Positions 1 to 6,218 of a DNA stretch of 16,301 nucleotides are shown here, one piece after another. A program made the position numbers and the translations under genes. Position 1 is the first letter of the stretch. Every line of letters begins with the position of its first letter. This DNA is from JADJVL01 sp039812765 (GTDB lineage Bacteria; Acidobacteriota; Holophagae; Holophagales; Holophagaceae). The notes under the pieces were generated by a model. It searched no databases. It was not told the DNA's origin and was given only the letters and a program-made list of their open reading frames with translations. The stretch is taken from contig JBDIBF010000064.1 in assembly GCA_039812765.1 (NCBI GenBank), positions 1 to 16,301 of the forward strand. Reading direction: 5' to 3'.

Positions 1-81
1 CCGGGCGCTCGCCGATGGCCCCGCCGCCACCGCGCGCCCGCCCCCTAGCCTGGACCCCATCCCGCAACCCTCGGAGCCCCC

Positions 82-783
82 ATGCCCATCCTCCAGACCC
101 GCGCCCGCGCCGCCGCCTGGACCTACCTCCTCCTGGTGGTCCTCGGGATCACCAACCTCATGCTGCTCCCCGGCAAGTTCCTCGTGCCGGGCGACCCCGC
201 CGCCAGCGCCCGCGCCATCCTCGCCCAGGAAGGCCTCTACCGCTTCTGGGTCGCCAGCAGCCTCGCCTCCGTCGTCGTCTTCCTGATGCTGTCCCTGCGC
301 CTCTACCGCCTCTTCCAGGACGTGGACCGCGAGCAGGCCGCCCTCATGGCCATCCTCGTCCTCGTCCAGATCCCCCTCGGCTTCCTGGACGGCATCCTCC
401 AGCTCGGCGTCCTCTCCGTGCTGAAGGGCCCCTCCCTGCCCGCCCTCGCCGACCCCGCCACCCGCGACACCCTGGCCGGCCTCCTCCTCGCCCTCAGCCG
501 CCACGCCACCACCGTCAGCGAAACCTTCTGGGGCCTCTGGCTCCTGCCCCTGGGCCTCCTCGTCATCCGCTCCGGCTTCCTGCCCAAGTTCCTCGGCGTC
601 TGGCTGATCCTCAACGGCCTCGCCTACGTCGCCCTCAGCGCCCTCGGCATCCTCGCCCCCGACGTCAGTCACCGCGCCTTCCTCGCCTTCCAGCCCTTCC
701 TCTTCGGCGAGATGGTCTTCACCCTCTGGCTGCTGTTCCGCGGCGTCCGGCCCGCGCCCGGCGCCGAGCCCGCCCCCGCCTGA
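82..783 (+). CDS. DUF4386 family integral membrane protein
   Basis: The 233-residue product is strongly hydrophobic, with about six predicted membrane segments (roughly residues 10-30, 53-75, 87-110, 147-170, 172-193 and 200-220). The first segment follows a short basic N-terminus, and there is a Pro/Ala-rich tail. The pattern, including the Arg-Ala-Ala-x-Thr-Tyr start and a central Ser-x-x-x-Thr-x-Ser-Glu-x-Phe-Trp-Gly-x-Trp segment, matches my memory of DUF4386 proteins, whose biochemical role is unknown. A GGAG motif at 73-76 lies 5 nt before the ATG, supporting this start. Codons are extremely C-ending, like the next gene. It lies 89 bp upstream of the S9 peptidase on the same strand, but that gene seems to have its own promoter. 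Family assignment is by recall, not by search. Confidence 0.82.
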   Translation: MPILQTRARAAAWTYLLLVVLGITNLMLLPGKFLVPGDPAASARAILAQEGLYRFWVASSLASVVVFLMLSLRLYRLFQDVDREQAALMAILVLVQIPLGFLDGILQLGVLSVLKGPSLPALADPATRDTLAGLLLALSRHATTVSETFWGLWLLPLGLLVIRSGFLPKFLGVWLILNGLAYVALSALGILAPDVSHRAFLAFQPFLFGEMVFTLWLLFRGVRPAPGAEPAPA

Positions 784-821
784 GCCCGCCCCCGCCAGGA
801 CGCCCCCGGGAAGAACCCGGC

Positions 822-850
822 TTGCCTCTCATGACGAGGCAACCCATACT
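822..850 (+). promoter_or_regulatory. Candidate sigma-70-like promoter with overlapping dyad, upstream of S9 peptidase
   Basis: TTGCCT (822-827) and CATACT (845-850) are separated by exactly 17 bp, and each matches the vegetative consensus at 4 of 6 positions. The -35 box lies in a perfect inverted repeat, TTGCCTC (822-828), 7-nt centre, GAGGCAA (836-842). The dyad could be an operator, or a hairpin ending the upstream transcript, though no T-run follows. Predicted transcription would start about 16 nt before the ATG at 873. Confidence 0.42.
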
Positions 851-872
851 CCCTCCACTCCCCGGAGCTCCC

Positions 873-2891
873 ATGCCCCTCCCGGCCGCCCGCCTCGCGG
901 GCCTCCTCTGCCTCCCCGGCCTCGTCTCCGCCCAGGCGCCCCGCCCCCTCACCCTCGACGACCTCGGCCGCGGCGTGGGCCTCGCCGACGCCCAGATCGC
1001 CCCCGACGGCCGCGCCATCACCTTGATGGTCAACCGCATGGACCTGAAGGCCAACACCCTGGCCACCCAGCTCGTCCTCGTGGACGCCGCCAGCGGCGCC
1101 CAGAAGGTGCTGGTGCGGGACCGCAAGGGCCTCGCCCACGCCCGCTGGTCCCCGGACGGCAAGACGATCGCCTTCCTCGCCGACAAGGAGGGCAAGCGGC
1201 AGATCTTCCTCCTGCCCCTGGACGGCGGCGAAGCCCGCGCGCTGACCACCTCCCCCACCGGCGTCCAGCAGTTCGCCTGGAGCCCCGACGGCACCCGCCT
1301 CGCCTTCGCCGCCGAGGACGAGGCCCCCAAGCGCGAGGACGACACCAAGGGCGAGGACGCCTTCGAGGTGGCCGACGACAGCCTTTTCGTCACCGACGCC
1401 CCCGTGCCCGTGCACCTCTGGATCACCGACCTCGAGGGCAAGGCCGCGCGCAAGACCTCCGGCGCCTGGAGCCTCGCCAACACGCCCCCGCCGAGCCCGC
1501 CCGCCTCGCCCCTGGCCTGGTCCCCGGACGGCGCCTCCATCGCCTTCGCCCAGCAGGCCTCCCCCCACACCGGCGACCAGGAGAAGACCCGCGTCATGAT
1601 CCTCGACGTGGCCTCCGGAAGCCTCCGCGCCCTCACCGGCGAGACGCGCCTCGAGGGCTTCCCCGCCTGGTCCCCGGACGGCCGGCAGATCGCCTACTGG
1701 TTCCCCCGGGACGGCGAGCTCGTGAACCAGAACGAGATCCACCTGGTGGACGCCAAGGGCGGCAAGGGCCGCGACCTCACCCGCGCCCTCGACCGCTGCC
1801 TCTACCGCCAGCTCTGGACCCCCGACGGCAAGGGCCTCGTGGTGGGCGGCAACGACGGCGTGCGCGTGGGCCTCTGGTTCCAGCCCCTCGACGGCCCCGC
1901 CCGGCGCCTCGACACCGGCGACGTGGACCCCAGCTGGTCCTTCTGGATCGACATGACCCTGGCGAAGACCGGCGCCCTGGCCTTCACCGGCCGCACCGCC
2001 ACCCACCCCGCCGAGCTCTACGTCATGGACGGCGTGAACGGGAAGCCGCGCCGCCTGACCCACTTCAACGACTGGGTGGACGGGCTGAAGCTGGGCAAGG
2101 CCGAGCGCGTCACCTGGAAGGGCCCCGAAGGCCAGGAGGAGGACGGCGTCCTCACCTATCCCGTCGACTACCAGCCCGGCAGGACCTATCCCCTCACCTT
2201 CGTCATCCACGGCGGGCCCCAGGCCGCCAGCGGCACCGGCTTCAGCCTCCTCAACCAGCTCCTCGCCGCCCGGGGCTTCCTGGTCTTCAACCCCAACTAC
2301 CGGGGCAGCGACAATCTGGGCAACGCCTACCTGCGCTCCATCACCGGCGACATGGGCGAAGGCCCCGGCAAGGACGCCATGCTCGGGCTCGAGGCCGTGA
2401 AGGCCAAGGTGAGCGTGGACCCGGACCGCATCCTCGTGAGCGGCTGGTCCTATGGCGGCTACATGACCTCGTGGCTGCTGGGCCGCTACCCCGACGTGTG
2501 GAAGGCCGGCATGGCCGGCGCCGCCGTCACCGACGTCAGCGACGAGTACGCCTTCTCCGACGGCAACCAGGCCTGGCGCTACTCCCTCGGCTTCAAGCCC
2601 GTGCTGCCCTTCGACGGCGGCGAGGGCATGAGGACCGCCTGGGCCCAGTCCCCCATGCGCCACGCCCACCAGGTGAAGGCGCCCACCCTGATCCTCTCCA
2701 TGACCGGCGACTACCGCGTCCCGCCCACCCAGAGCTTCAAGCTCTACCGCGCCCTCAAGGACCGCGGCGTGCCGGTGAAGTTCATGATGTGGAACGGCGG
2801 CGGCCACTCCCCCGGCTATCCGCCCCAGCGCGTGCGCCAATTCCTGCGGCTCTGGACCGACTGGCTGGCCGAGCACGCCGGGCTGAAGTAG
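873..2891 (+). CDS. Secreted S9-family prolyl oligopeptidase-like / acylaminoacyl peptidase
   Basis: A 672-residue serine peptidase of the alpha/beta-hydrolase type, likely periplasmic or secreted. The N-terminus from the ATG at 873 looks like a signal peptide ending Val-Ser-Ala before Gln-Ala-Pro. A GGAG at 863-866 supports this start over a longer in-frame one. Residues about 30-400 form a TolB/PD40-type beta-propeller: W-[ST]-P-D-G repeats begin at residues 92, 136, 216, 266 and 315. The C-terminal third holds the catalytic domain: nucleophile Ser526 in Gly-Trp-Ser-Tyr-Gly-Gly, Asp613 in Thr-Gly-Asp-Tyr-Arg-Val-Pro-Pro, and His645 in Gly-Gly-Gly-His-Ser, with an oxyanion-type His-Gly-Gly-Pro upstream. 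The triad is complete, so an active enzyme cleaving short peptides is expected. The exact subclass (dipeptidyl versus acylaminoacyl) cannot be decided from sequence. It converges on the lipoprotein gene with only 12 bp between the stop codons. Confidence 0.93.
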   Translation: MPLPAARLAGLLCLPGLVSAQAPRPLTLDDLGRGVGLADAQIAPDGRAITLMVNRMDLKANTLATQLVLVDAASGAQKVLVRDRKGLAHARWSPDGKTIAFLADKEGKRQIFLLPLDGGEARALTTSPTGVQQFAWSPDGTRLAFAAEDEAPKREDDTKGEDAFEVADDSLFVTDAPVPVHLWITDLEGKAARKTSGAWSLANTPPPSPPASPLAWSPDGASIAFAQQASPHTGDQEKTRVMILDVASGSLRALTGETRLEGFPAWSPDGRQIAYWFPRDGELVNQNEIHLVDAKGGKGRDLTRALDRCLYRQLWTPDGKGLVVGGNDGVRVGLWFQPLDGPARRLDTGDVDPSWSFWIDMTLAKTGALAFTGRTATHPAELYVMDGVNGKPRRLTHFNDWVDGLKLGKAERVTWKGPEGQEEDGVLTYPVDYQPGRTYPLTFVIHGGPQAASGTGFSLLNQLLAARGFLVFNPNYRGSDNLGNAYLRSITGDMGEGPGKDAMLGLEAVKAKVSVDPDRILVSGWSYGGYMTSWLLGRYPDVWKAGMAGAAVTDVSDEYAFSDGNQAWRYSLGFKPVLPFDGGEGMRTAWAQSPMRHAHQVKAPTLILSMTGDYRVPPTQSFKLYRALKDRGVPVKFMMWNGGGHSPGYPPQRVRQFLRLWTDWLAEHAGLK

Positions 2892-2903
2892 GACGCGACC
2901 GTC

Positions 2904-3914
2904 TCACCACAGGGGCGGCACCGTCGCCTCCACGATCTCCACCGGCGGGCCGCCGCGGCCGCCCGGGCGCCCGCCCTGGTTCGAGAACGTCAGGGCCTTC
3001 AGCCAGGGCCGCGCGGAGGGATCCACCTCCACCCTGATGCGCCCGCCCGGCCCGCCGTGGCCGTCGGAGCCGTCCCGCCCATCCAGGCCTCGGGACCCCG
3101 GGTTGCCCGGAGGGGTGCCCGCGCCCCCGGTTCCGCCGGAACCGCCCCGCCCCATTCGACCACCGGCACCCCCCGGACCCCCCTCCGCCGATACGTGCAG
3201 GGAGCCACCGTCGGGATCCACCAGGACGTACCGAACCCGGCTGGCCGAGGCGACCTTGACCTGCAACAGCGGTCGGGGCCCGGGCTGCAGGGCCACCTGG
3301 ACGCGAAGGTCCGACCCAGGCCCGCCGTCCCAGCCCGAACCGCCGTCGCCGCCGTCCCCGCCGGGGCCTCCGTCCCCACCCGCGGAGGGATGTTCGGGAT
3401 CGAGGGAGCCCATGCTGCCCACGCCCCCCGCCACGCCGTCCAAACCCGGGAAGCCCGAGGCGCCGGCCGCGCCCGCGAAGTCCACCCGGAAGGCCCGGTC
3501 GTAGCGCACCGGCAGCAGGAGTTCCGAGGTCACGGGGGGCGTCGTGCGCGTGGTGGCGCGCACCCGCGGCGGCCTCGTGGCGAGCCCGCGCGGATCCTCG
3601 TTCAGCCGCACGATGCCCTTCGGGCTCACCGTGGCCCCTACGGCTTCCAATTCATAGCTGTCCCAGAGCACCCGCCCGTGGCCCGCGCCCTCGGTCACCC
3701 ATGCCTGCCCATCCGCCGCGGAGGCGGTCGCCACCAGGGCCGCGGAGTCCCCGGGGCCGAGGCCACTCCCCGGCGCCAGGTCCAGGGAGACGCGCTGGAT
3801 GGGAAGGCCTTCCAGCCGGGTCCTCTGTCCGAGGGCGAGCCGCACGGGCGTGCAGCCCGTCGTGAGCAGGGCCGCGAGGGGAAGGACCCAGTACGGGGCG
3901 GGGCGGATCGCCAT
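2904..3914 (-). CDS. Glycine-rich collagen-like lipoprotein
   Basis: The 336-residue product starts with a lipoprotein signal: hydrophobic segment, then Leu-Thr-Thr-Gly-Cys, with Cys21 as the likely lipidated residue. The Thr at -3 is less usual than Leu. Residues 22-143 form a globular, beta-rich-looking region. After that come Gly-rich blocks with Gly-x-y and Gly-Gly-Asp/Pro patterns at about 145-203, 240-292 and 312-325, interleaved with beta-like segments such as the one near 205-238. Such tracts suggest an extended or collagen-like surface structure. I know of no function for this architecture. The ATG at 3914 is chosen because AGGAG lies 7 nt upstream; a TTG at 3932 lies beyond that site. 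The Shine-Dalgarno is partly inside a hairpin (3922-3940). It lies downstream of the small secreted-protein gene, same strand, 155 bp apart. Confidence 0.8.
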   Translation of the reverse strand: MAIRPAPYWVLPLAALLTTGCTPVRLALGQRTRLEGLPIQRVSLDLAPGSGLGPGDSAALVATASAADGQAWVTEGAGHGRVLWDSYELEAVGATVSPKGIVRLNEDPRGLATRPPRVRATTRTTPPVTSELLLPVRYDRAFRVDFAGAAGASGFPGLDGVAGGVGSMGSLDPEHPSAGGDGGPGGDGGDGGSGWDGGPGSDLRVQVALQPGPRPLLQVKVASASRVRYVLVDPDGGSLHVSAEGGPGGAGGRMGRGGSGGTGGAGTPPGNPGSRGLDGRDGSDGHGGPGGRIRVEVDPSARPWLKALTFSNQGGRPGGRGGPPVEIVEATVPPLW

Positions 3915-3921
3915 GGCGGTC

Positions 3922-3940
3922 TCCTGAAGCAAGTTCAGGA
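3922..3940 (-). promoter_or_regulatory. 5' UTR hairpin covering the lipoprotein ribosome binding site
   Basis: On the plus strand, TCCTGAA (3922-3928) and TTCAGGA (3934-3940) are perfect inverted repeats around a 5-nt loop. In the minus-strand mRNA the 3' arm contains most of the AGGAG Shine-Dalgarno of the lipoprotein gene starting at 3914. Folding would partly hide the site. The stem is short (7 bp, 3 of them G-C), so the effect on translation is inferred. Confidence 0.4.
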
Positions 3941-3986
3941 ACAGCTAGCAAGGGCGGTACCAACGCTGGACCCGGGGTGAAAGGCA

Positions 3987-4008
3987 CCAGGGGCCTGATT
4001 CCAGGGGC
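3987..4008. repeat. Short direct repeat upstream of the lipoprotein gene
   Basis: CCAGGGGC occurs at 3987-3994 and again at 4001-4008, with a 14-bp period. It lies about 75-95 bp before the lipoprotein start, where a transcription factor with direct half-sites could bind. In GC-rich DNA such a short repeat may be chance. Confidence 0.25.
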
Positions 4009-4069
4009 AGACCCTTCTGATGGTGATGCAGGGCACCCCAGGCCCGACGCGGGATGCATCATCCGCGGC

Positions 4070-4471
4070 TCATTCCCCCGGCGTCGCCACGCGGTAGACC
4101 TCGGGCTCGCCCTGGCGTTTCGGCGCGCCCCAGCCCAGCCAGGTCCCCTGCAGCGTGACCTGGCGTGGGCCGAGCTTCACCGCCTCGTACATCCAGATCC
4201 GCGGCGGGCAGGTCTTCGGCTCCCCCGCGGGCCGGTCCTCCACCAGCAGGAAGCGCCGGTCGTCGAGCCACACGATGCGAAGCTTCAGGGAGGGCTCGAA
4301 GGGCGGGTGGTGGTCCATCTCGTCGTAGCGCTCCGCCTGTCCCGCGCCGTCGAAGAACCAGCCCGCCCAGGAGGCGCCCTTGAGGATCAGGCGCTTGCCC
4401 GGCAGGAAATCCTTCGCCGAGGGCCCGGCGAGGAGCGGAAGGGCGAGGAGGAGGGCGGCGAGGGCACGCAT
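4070..4471 (-). CDS. Small secreted protein of unknown function
   Basis: The 133-residue product has a clear signal peptide (Met-Arg, a Leu/Ala-rich core to about residue 16, Gly-Pro-Ser-Ala cleavage near residue 19). The mature part of about 114 residues has several Trp and aromatic residues, a Trp-Ala-Gly-Trp-Phe-Phe and a Trp-Leu-Gly-Trp-Gly segment, and one Cys in Lys-Thr-Cys-Pro-Pro. It reads as a compact beta-rich periplasmic domain. I recognise no family. GGAG lies 6 nt before the ATG (revcomp of 4478-4481), supporting the start. Downstream of its stop, 4048-4067 can form an imperfect stem without a T-run. The lipoprotein gene follows on the same strand, so the two may share a transcript. 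That this is a real gene rests on the signal peptide, RBS and frame quality. Confidence 0.7.
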   Translation of the reverse strand: MRALAALLLALPLLAGPSAKDFLPGKRLILKGASWAGWFFDGAGQAERYDEMDHHPPFEPSLKLRIVWLDDRRFLLVEDRPAGEPKTCPPRIWMYEAVKLGPRQVTLQGTWLGWGAPKRQGEPEVYRVATPGE

Positions 4472-4780
4472 GGACGGCTCCTTCGTGTCAGTCTCGCACC
4501 ACCGTACGCGATCCGGCCTGGGCCTTCAGCCCCGCGCAAGTGGCCCCCGCACCGGGGTCCGCGGGAAAATTGATCCGCCTAAGCCTTCCGGGCCCAGGGG
4601 CTCTGCGCGACGGGGGCCGGAGACCAGAAATACTTCTCGTCATCCCGGACATTGCGCCCATGATGGCCAGAGCTGGTCACTGCCCGCGAACGTCGGCAGA
4701 TTCGTGAACAGCTTCGACGGTTGGTCCCCCCGCTCGGGCCGGTTTCGGGTGCTCCCTGCGAGCCCCCATGAGGAGTTTTC
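4472..4780. other. Divergent intergenic region, no recognised gene
   Basis: These 309 bases separate the start of the minus-strand secreted-protein gene from the plus-strand GTG gene at 4781. It is less GC-rich than its surroundings in the stretch 4565-4700. Reading frames crossing it have no ribosome binding site and look like by-products of neighbouring genes. I find no convincing -35/-10 pair and no riboswitch or small-RNA family that I recognise. It presumably holds both divergent promoters. Confidence 0.5.
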
Positions 4781-4954
4781 GTGTCCAACAATCCCAACCC
4801 CAATCCCAACAGCAAGCCCGCCGCCCCGGCCCCTCCGGCCCCGGCGACCCCGATCGTGGCGGCCGCCGCCGTGGAGGCCCCCAAGGTCGCGCTGCCCCTC
4901 GTCACCGAGGAGAAGGCCGCGCCCGCCGTCGCCGAGCCGGCCAAGAAGGTTTGA
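4781..4954 (+). CDS. Small Pro/Ala/Asn-rich hypothetical protein (GTG start)
   Basis: A 57-residue product translated from GTG at 4781 with a strong AGGAG at 4771-4775, 5 nt upstream. The N-terminus is an Asn-Pro repeat (Ser-Asn-Asn-Pro-Asn-Pro-Asn-Pro-Asn-Ser-Lys), then a Pro/Ala tract, a short Val/Ala-rich hydrophobic stretch (about residues 25-42), and a Lys/Glu/Ala/Pro tail ending Ala-Lys-Lys-Val. It has no Cys, Trp or aromatic residues, so it is probably disordered. I recognise no family. The Shine-Dalgarno, and the composition shift from surrounding non-coding DNA, are the main evidence. A minus-strand frame over the same DNA begins at TTG without an RBS and is less likely. The gene converges on the DoxX-like gene, with a GC-rich hairpin between. 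Confidence 0.5.
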   Translation: MSNNPNPNPNSKPAAPAPPAPATPIVAAAAVEAPKVALPLVTEEKAAPAVAEPAKKV

Positions 4955-4988
4955 GACCCCCAGGCCGCGAGCCCGCGGACGCAGCACC

Positions 4989-5008
4989 GGGGCCCCGCGA
5001 GGGGCCCT
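4989..5008. terminator. GC-rich hairpin between convergent genes
   Basis: GGGCCCC (4990-4996), loop GCGA (4997-5000), GGGGCCC (5001-5007) form a perfect 7-bp stem with a tetraloop, extended by a G-T pair at 4989/5008. It lies between the stop codons of the small GTG gene (4954) and the DoxX-like gene (5024), where it could serve both strands. No long T-tract follows on either side, so termination is plausible but unproven. Confidence 0.38.
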
Positions 5009-5023
5009 TGGCGCGCCCGGATC

Positions 5024-5452
5024 TCAGGACCGGAACAGCGGCACGTAGCGCTCCCGGTGGTACCACGCCACCAGGCCGTTGGCGATCACCAGGAAGATGC
5101 CGAAGGGCAGGCCCGGAGGCGCCAGGAAGATCCCCACGCAGAGGATGTTCACGATGATGGGCGCGACGAGCACCGCGGCGAAGGGCACCAGCCGCCCCGA
5201 CAGGAAGGCGAAGGAGCAAAGCAGCTCCAGGCCCTTCACCGTCGGAAGCATGTAGCGCGCGGCGGCCATGCCATCGTTGAAGGTCTTCAGCGGGCCCGGC
5301 GGGATCTCCGGGACCTTGATGTAGTCGAAGAAGTAGGCCGTCGATGACCAGAGGAAGAGCAGGCCCATGAGGGTGCGGAAGACGACCACAGTGAGGCGGA
5401 AGGCCTTGGAAGGGGCAGCGGGCATGCAGGCTCCGGGACTCGAGTCCTCCAT
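5024..5452 (-). CDS. DoxX-like membrane protein
   Basis: The 142-residue product has four hydrophobic segments, roughly residues 20-42, 67-86, 89-112 and 115-131, ending in a basic Trp-Tyr-His-Arg-Glu-Arg tail. This fits DoxX/DoxD-like small quinone-linked or uncharacterised membrane proteins. The match is to general fold and length, so the family call is moderate. Two starts are possible: ATG at 5452 with GGGAGG 8 nt upstream, and ATG at 5425 (133 residues) with CGGAG 5 nt upstream. I keep the longer because its RBS is stronger, but the first nine residues do not look conserved. It follows the TPR/TonB_C gene by 40 bp on the same strand and is probably the last gene of the aconitase transcript. 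Confidence 0.75.
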   Translation of the reverse strand: MEDSSPGACMPAAPSKAFRLTVVVFRTLMGLLFLWSSTAYFFDYIKVPEIPPGPLKTFNDGMAAARYMLPTVKGLELLCSFAFLSGRLVPFAAVLVAPIIVNILCVGIFLAPPGLPFGIFLVIANGLVAWYHRERYVPLFRS

Positions 5453-5492
5453 CCTAGACGCCTCCCTCAGCCGTCCGTTGTGGGAGCTGGAT

Positions 5493-6218
5493 TCAGCGGA
5501 GCCGGAAGGGCATCGTCAACTTGAACCGGTAGCGCTGGATCGCCGGATCCGTCCAGGGCATGAAGCGCCAGGCCAAGGCGTAGACCTCCGCAGTGTCCCG
5601 AAGTTCGGGCGGCCCGTCGACGGCGCGGGAGGCCACGGGAATGCCGGTGCGGTCCACGGTGACTTCGATGATGACGGTGCCTTGCACACGCTTGGCCTTG
5701 GCCTCGATGGGATAGCGGGGTGGGTAGGGCTGGAGCTCGATGCGCACCGTGGAGAAATCCACCACCTTCACTTCGCCCTGGTTCAGGAACGCGGAAACTT
5801 CCGGGGCCCGGATGAGGGCGGCGTTGGCCTCGAGGCTCTGCGCCGACAGCCGAGGGAGGACGGCAAGGGTCCCGGCCCGGTCGCCCTCCAGCGCCCGGGT
5901 CAATCCCAGCAGGGCCAGGATCCTGAGGTGCTTCGGGTCCAGCCGCTCTCCCGCATCCAGGGCCTTGAGGGCCTCGGGCCGCCGATTCTGGGACGCCAGC
6001 GCCGCGCCCAGGAAGGCCCAGGCGTCGACGTTCTTCGGATCCGATTCCAGGGCCTTCCGCGACCGGGCCTCGAGGCCCTTCCAGTCCTGGGAGGTCATCA
6101 GCTGCCGGGCGGCTTCCTCGAGGGGAAGGCTCGAGGCCGGGGCCTGGGTCGGGACCTGGGGCTGGGCCTGGGGCGGCGTCTGGAAGACCGCTGGATGTGC
6201 GAGCAGGAGCAGGGGCAT
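5493..6218 (-). CDS. TPR protein with C-terminal TonB domain
   Basis: The 241-residue product has a Leu-rich start (Met-Pro-Leu-Leu-Leu-Leu-Ala) and a Pro/Gln/Ala-rich linker to about residue 32. Two or three TPR-like helical pairs follow at about 33-110 (Ala-Trp-Ala-Phe-Leu-Gly-Ala-Ala-Leu, then a second repeat). Residues 166-241 are a TonB C-terminal domain, with Tyr-Pro-x-x-Ala, Gly-Thr-Val-x-x-x-Val-x-Val-Asp-x-x-Gly and Trp-Arg-Phe-x-Pro. TonB domains couple the energised inner membrane to outer-membrane receptors, but this protein lacks a clear basic signal or anchor and no ExbB/ExbD is nearby, so a classical role is uncertain. ATG at 6218 shares its A with the aconitase TGA (TGATG), and the RBS-like AGAAG lies inside the aconitase end. 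This suggests translational coupling. Confidence 0.85.
   Translation of the reverse strand: MPLLLLAHPAVFQTPPQAQPQVPTQAPASSLPLEEAARQLMTSQDWKGLEARSRKALESDPKNVDAWAFLGAALASQNRRPEALKALDAGERLDPKHLRILALLGLTRALEGDRAGTLAVLPRLSAQSLEANAALIRAPEVSAFLNQGEVKVVDFSTVRIELQPYPPRYPIEAKAKRVQGTVIIEVTVDRTGIPVASRAVDGPPELRDTAEVYALAWRFMPWTDPAIQRYRFKLTMPFRLR

Noticed and set aside
1..81. Possible tail of an upstream gene at the window start (stop TAG at 46-48)
   Set aside because: The 15 codons before the TAG are Arg/Pro-rich with no recognisable ending, and another frame is open too, so it cannot be assigned.
15..872. Long N-terminal extension of the S9 peptidase frame, and its internal ATG at 831
   Set aside because: The upstream part overlaps the DUF4386 gene in another frame and is Pro/Arg-rich by-product. 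The ATG at 873 has the RBS and signal peptide, while 831 sits inside a dyad and promoter.
669..2876. Long 735-codon minus-strand frame opposite the S9 peptidase
   Set aside because: It is low-complexity Gly/Ala/Val/Glu and runs antisense to a gene with a full catalytic triad. High GC keeps this frame open.
3915..4069. Extra small gene between the lipoprotein and secreted-protein genes
   Set aside because: The open frames here lack an RBS and are Pro/Gly-rich by-products. Only a short direct repeat and weak stem are seen.
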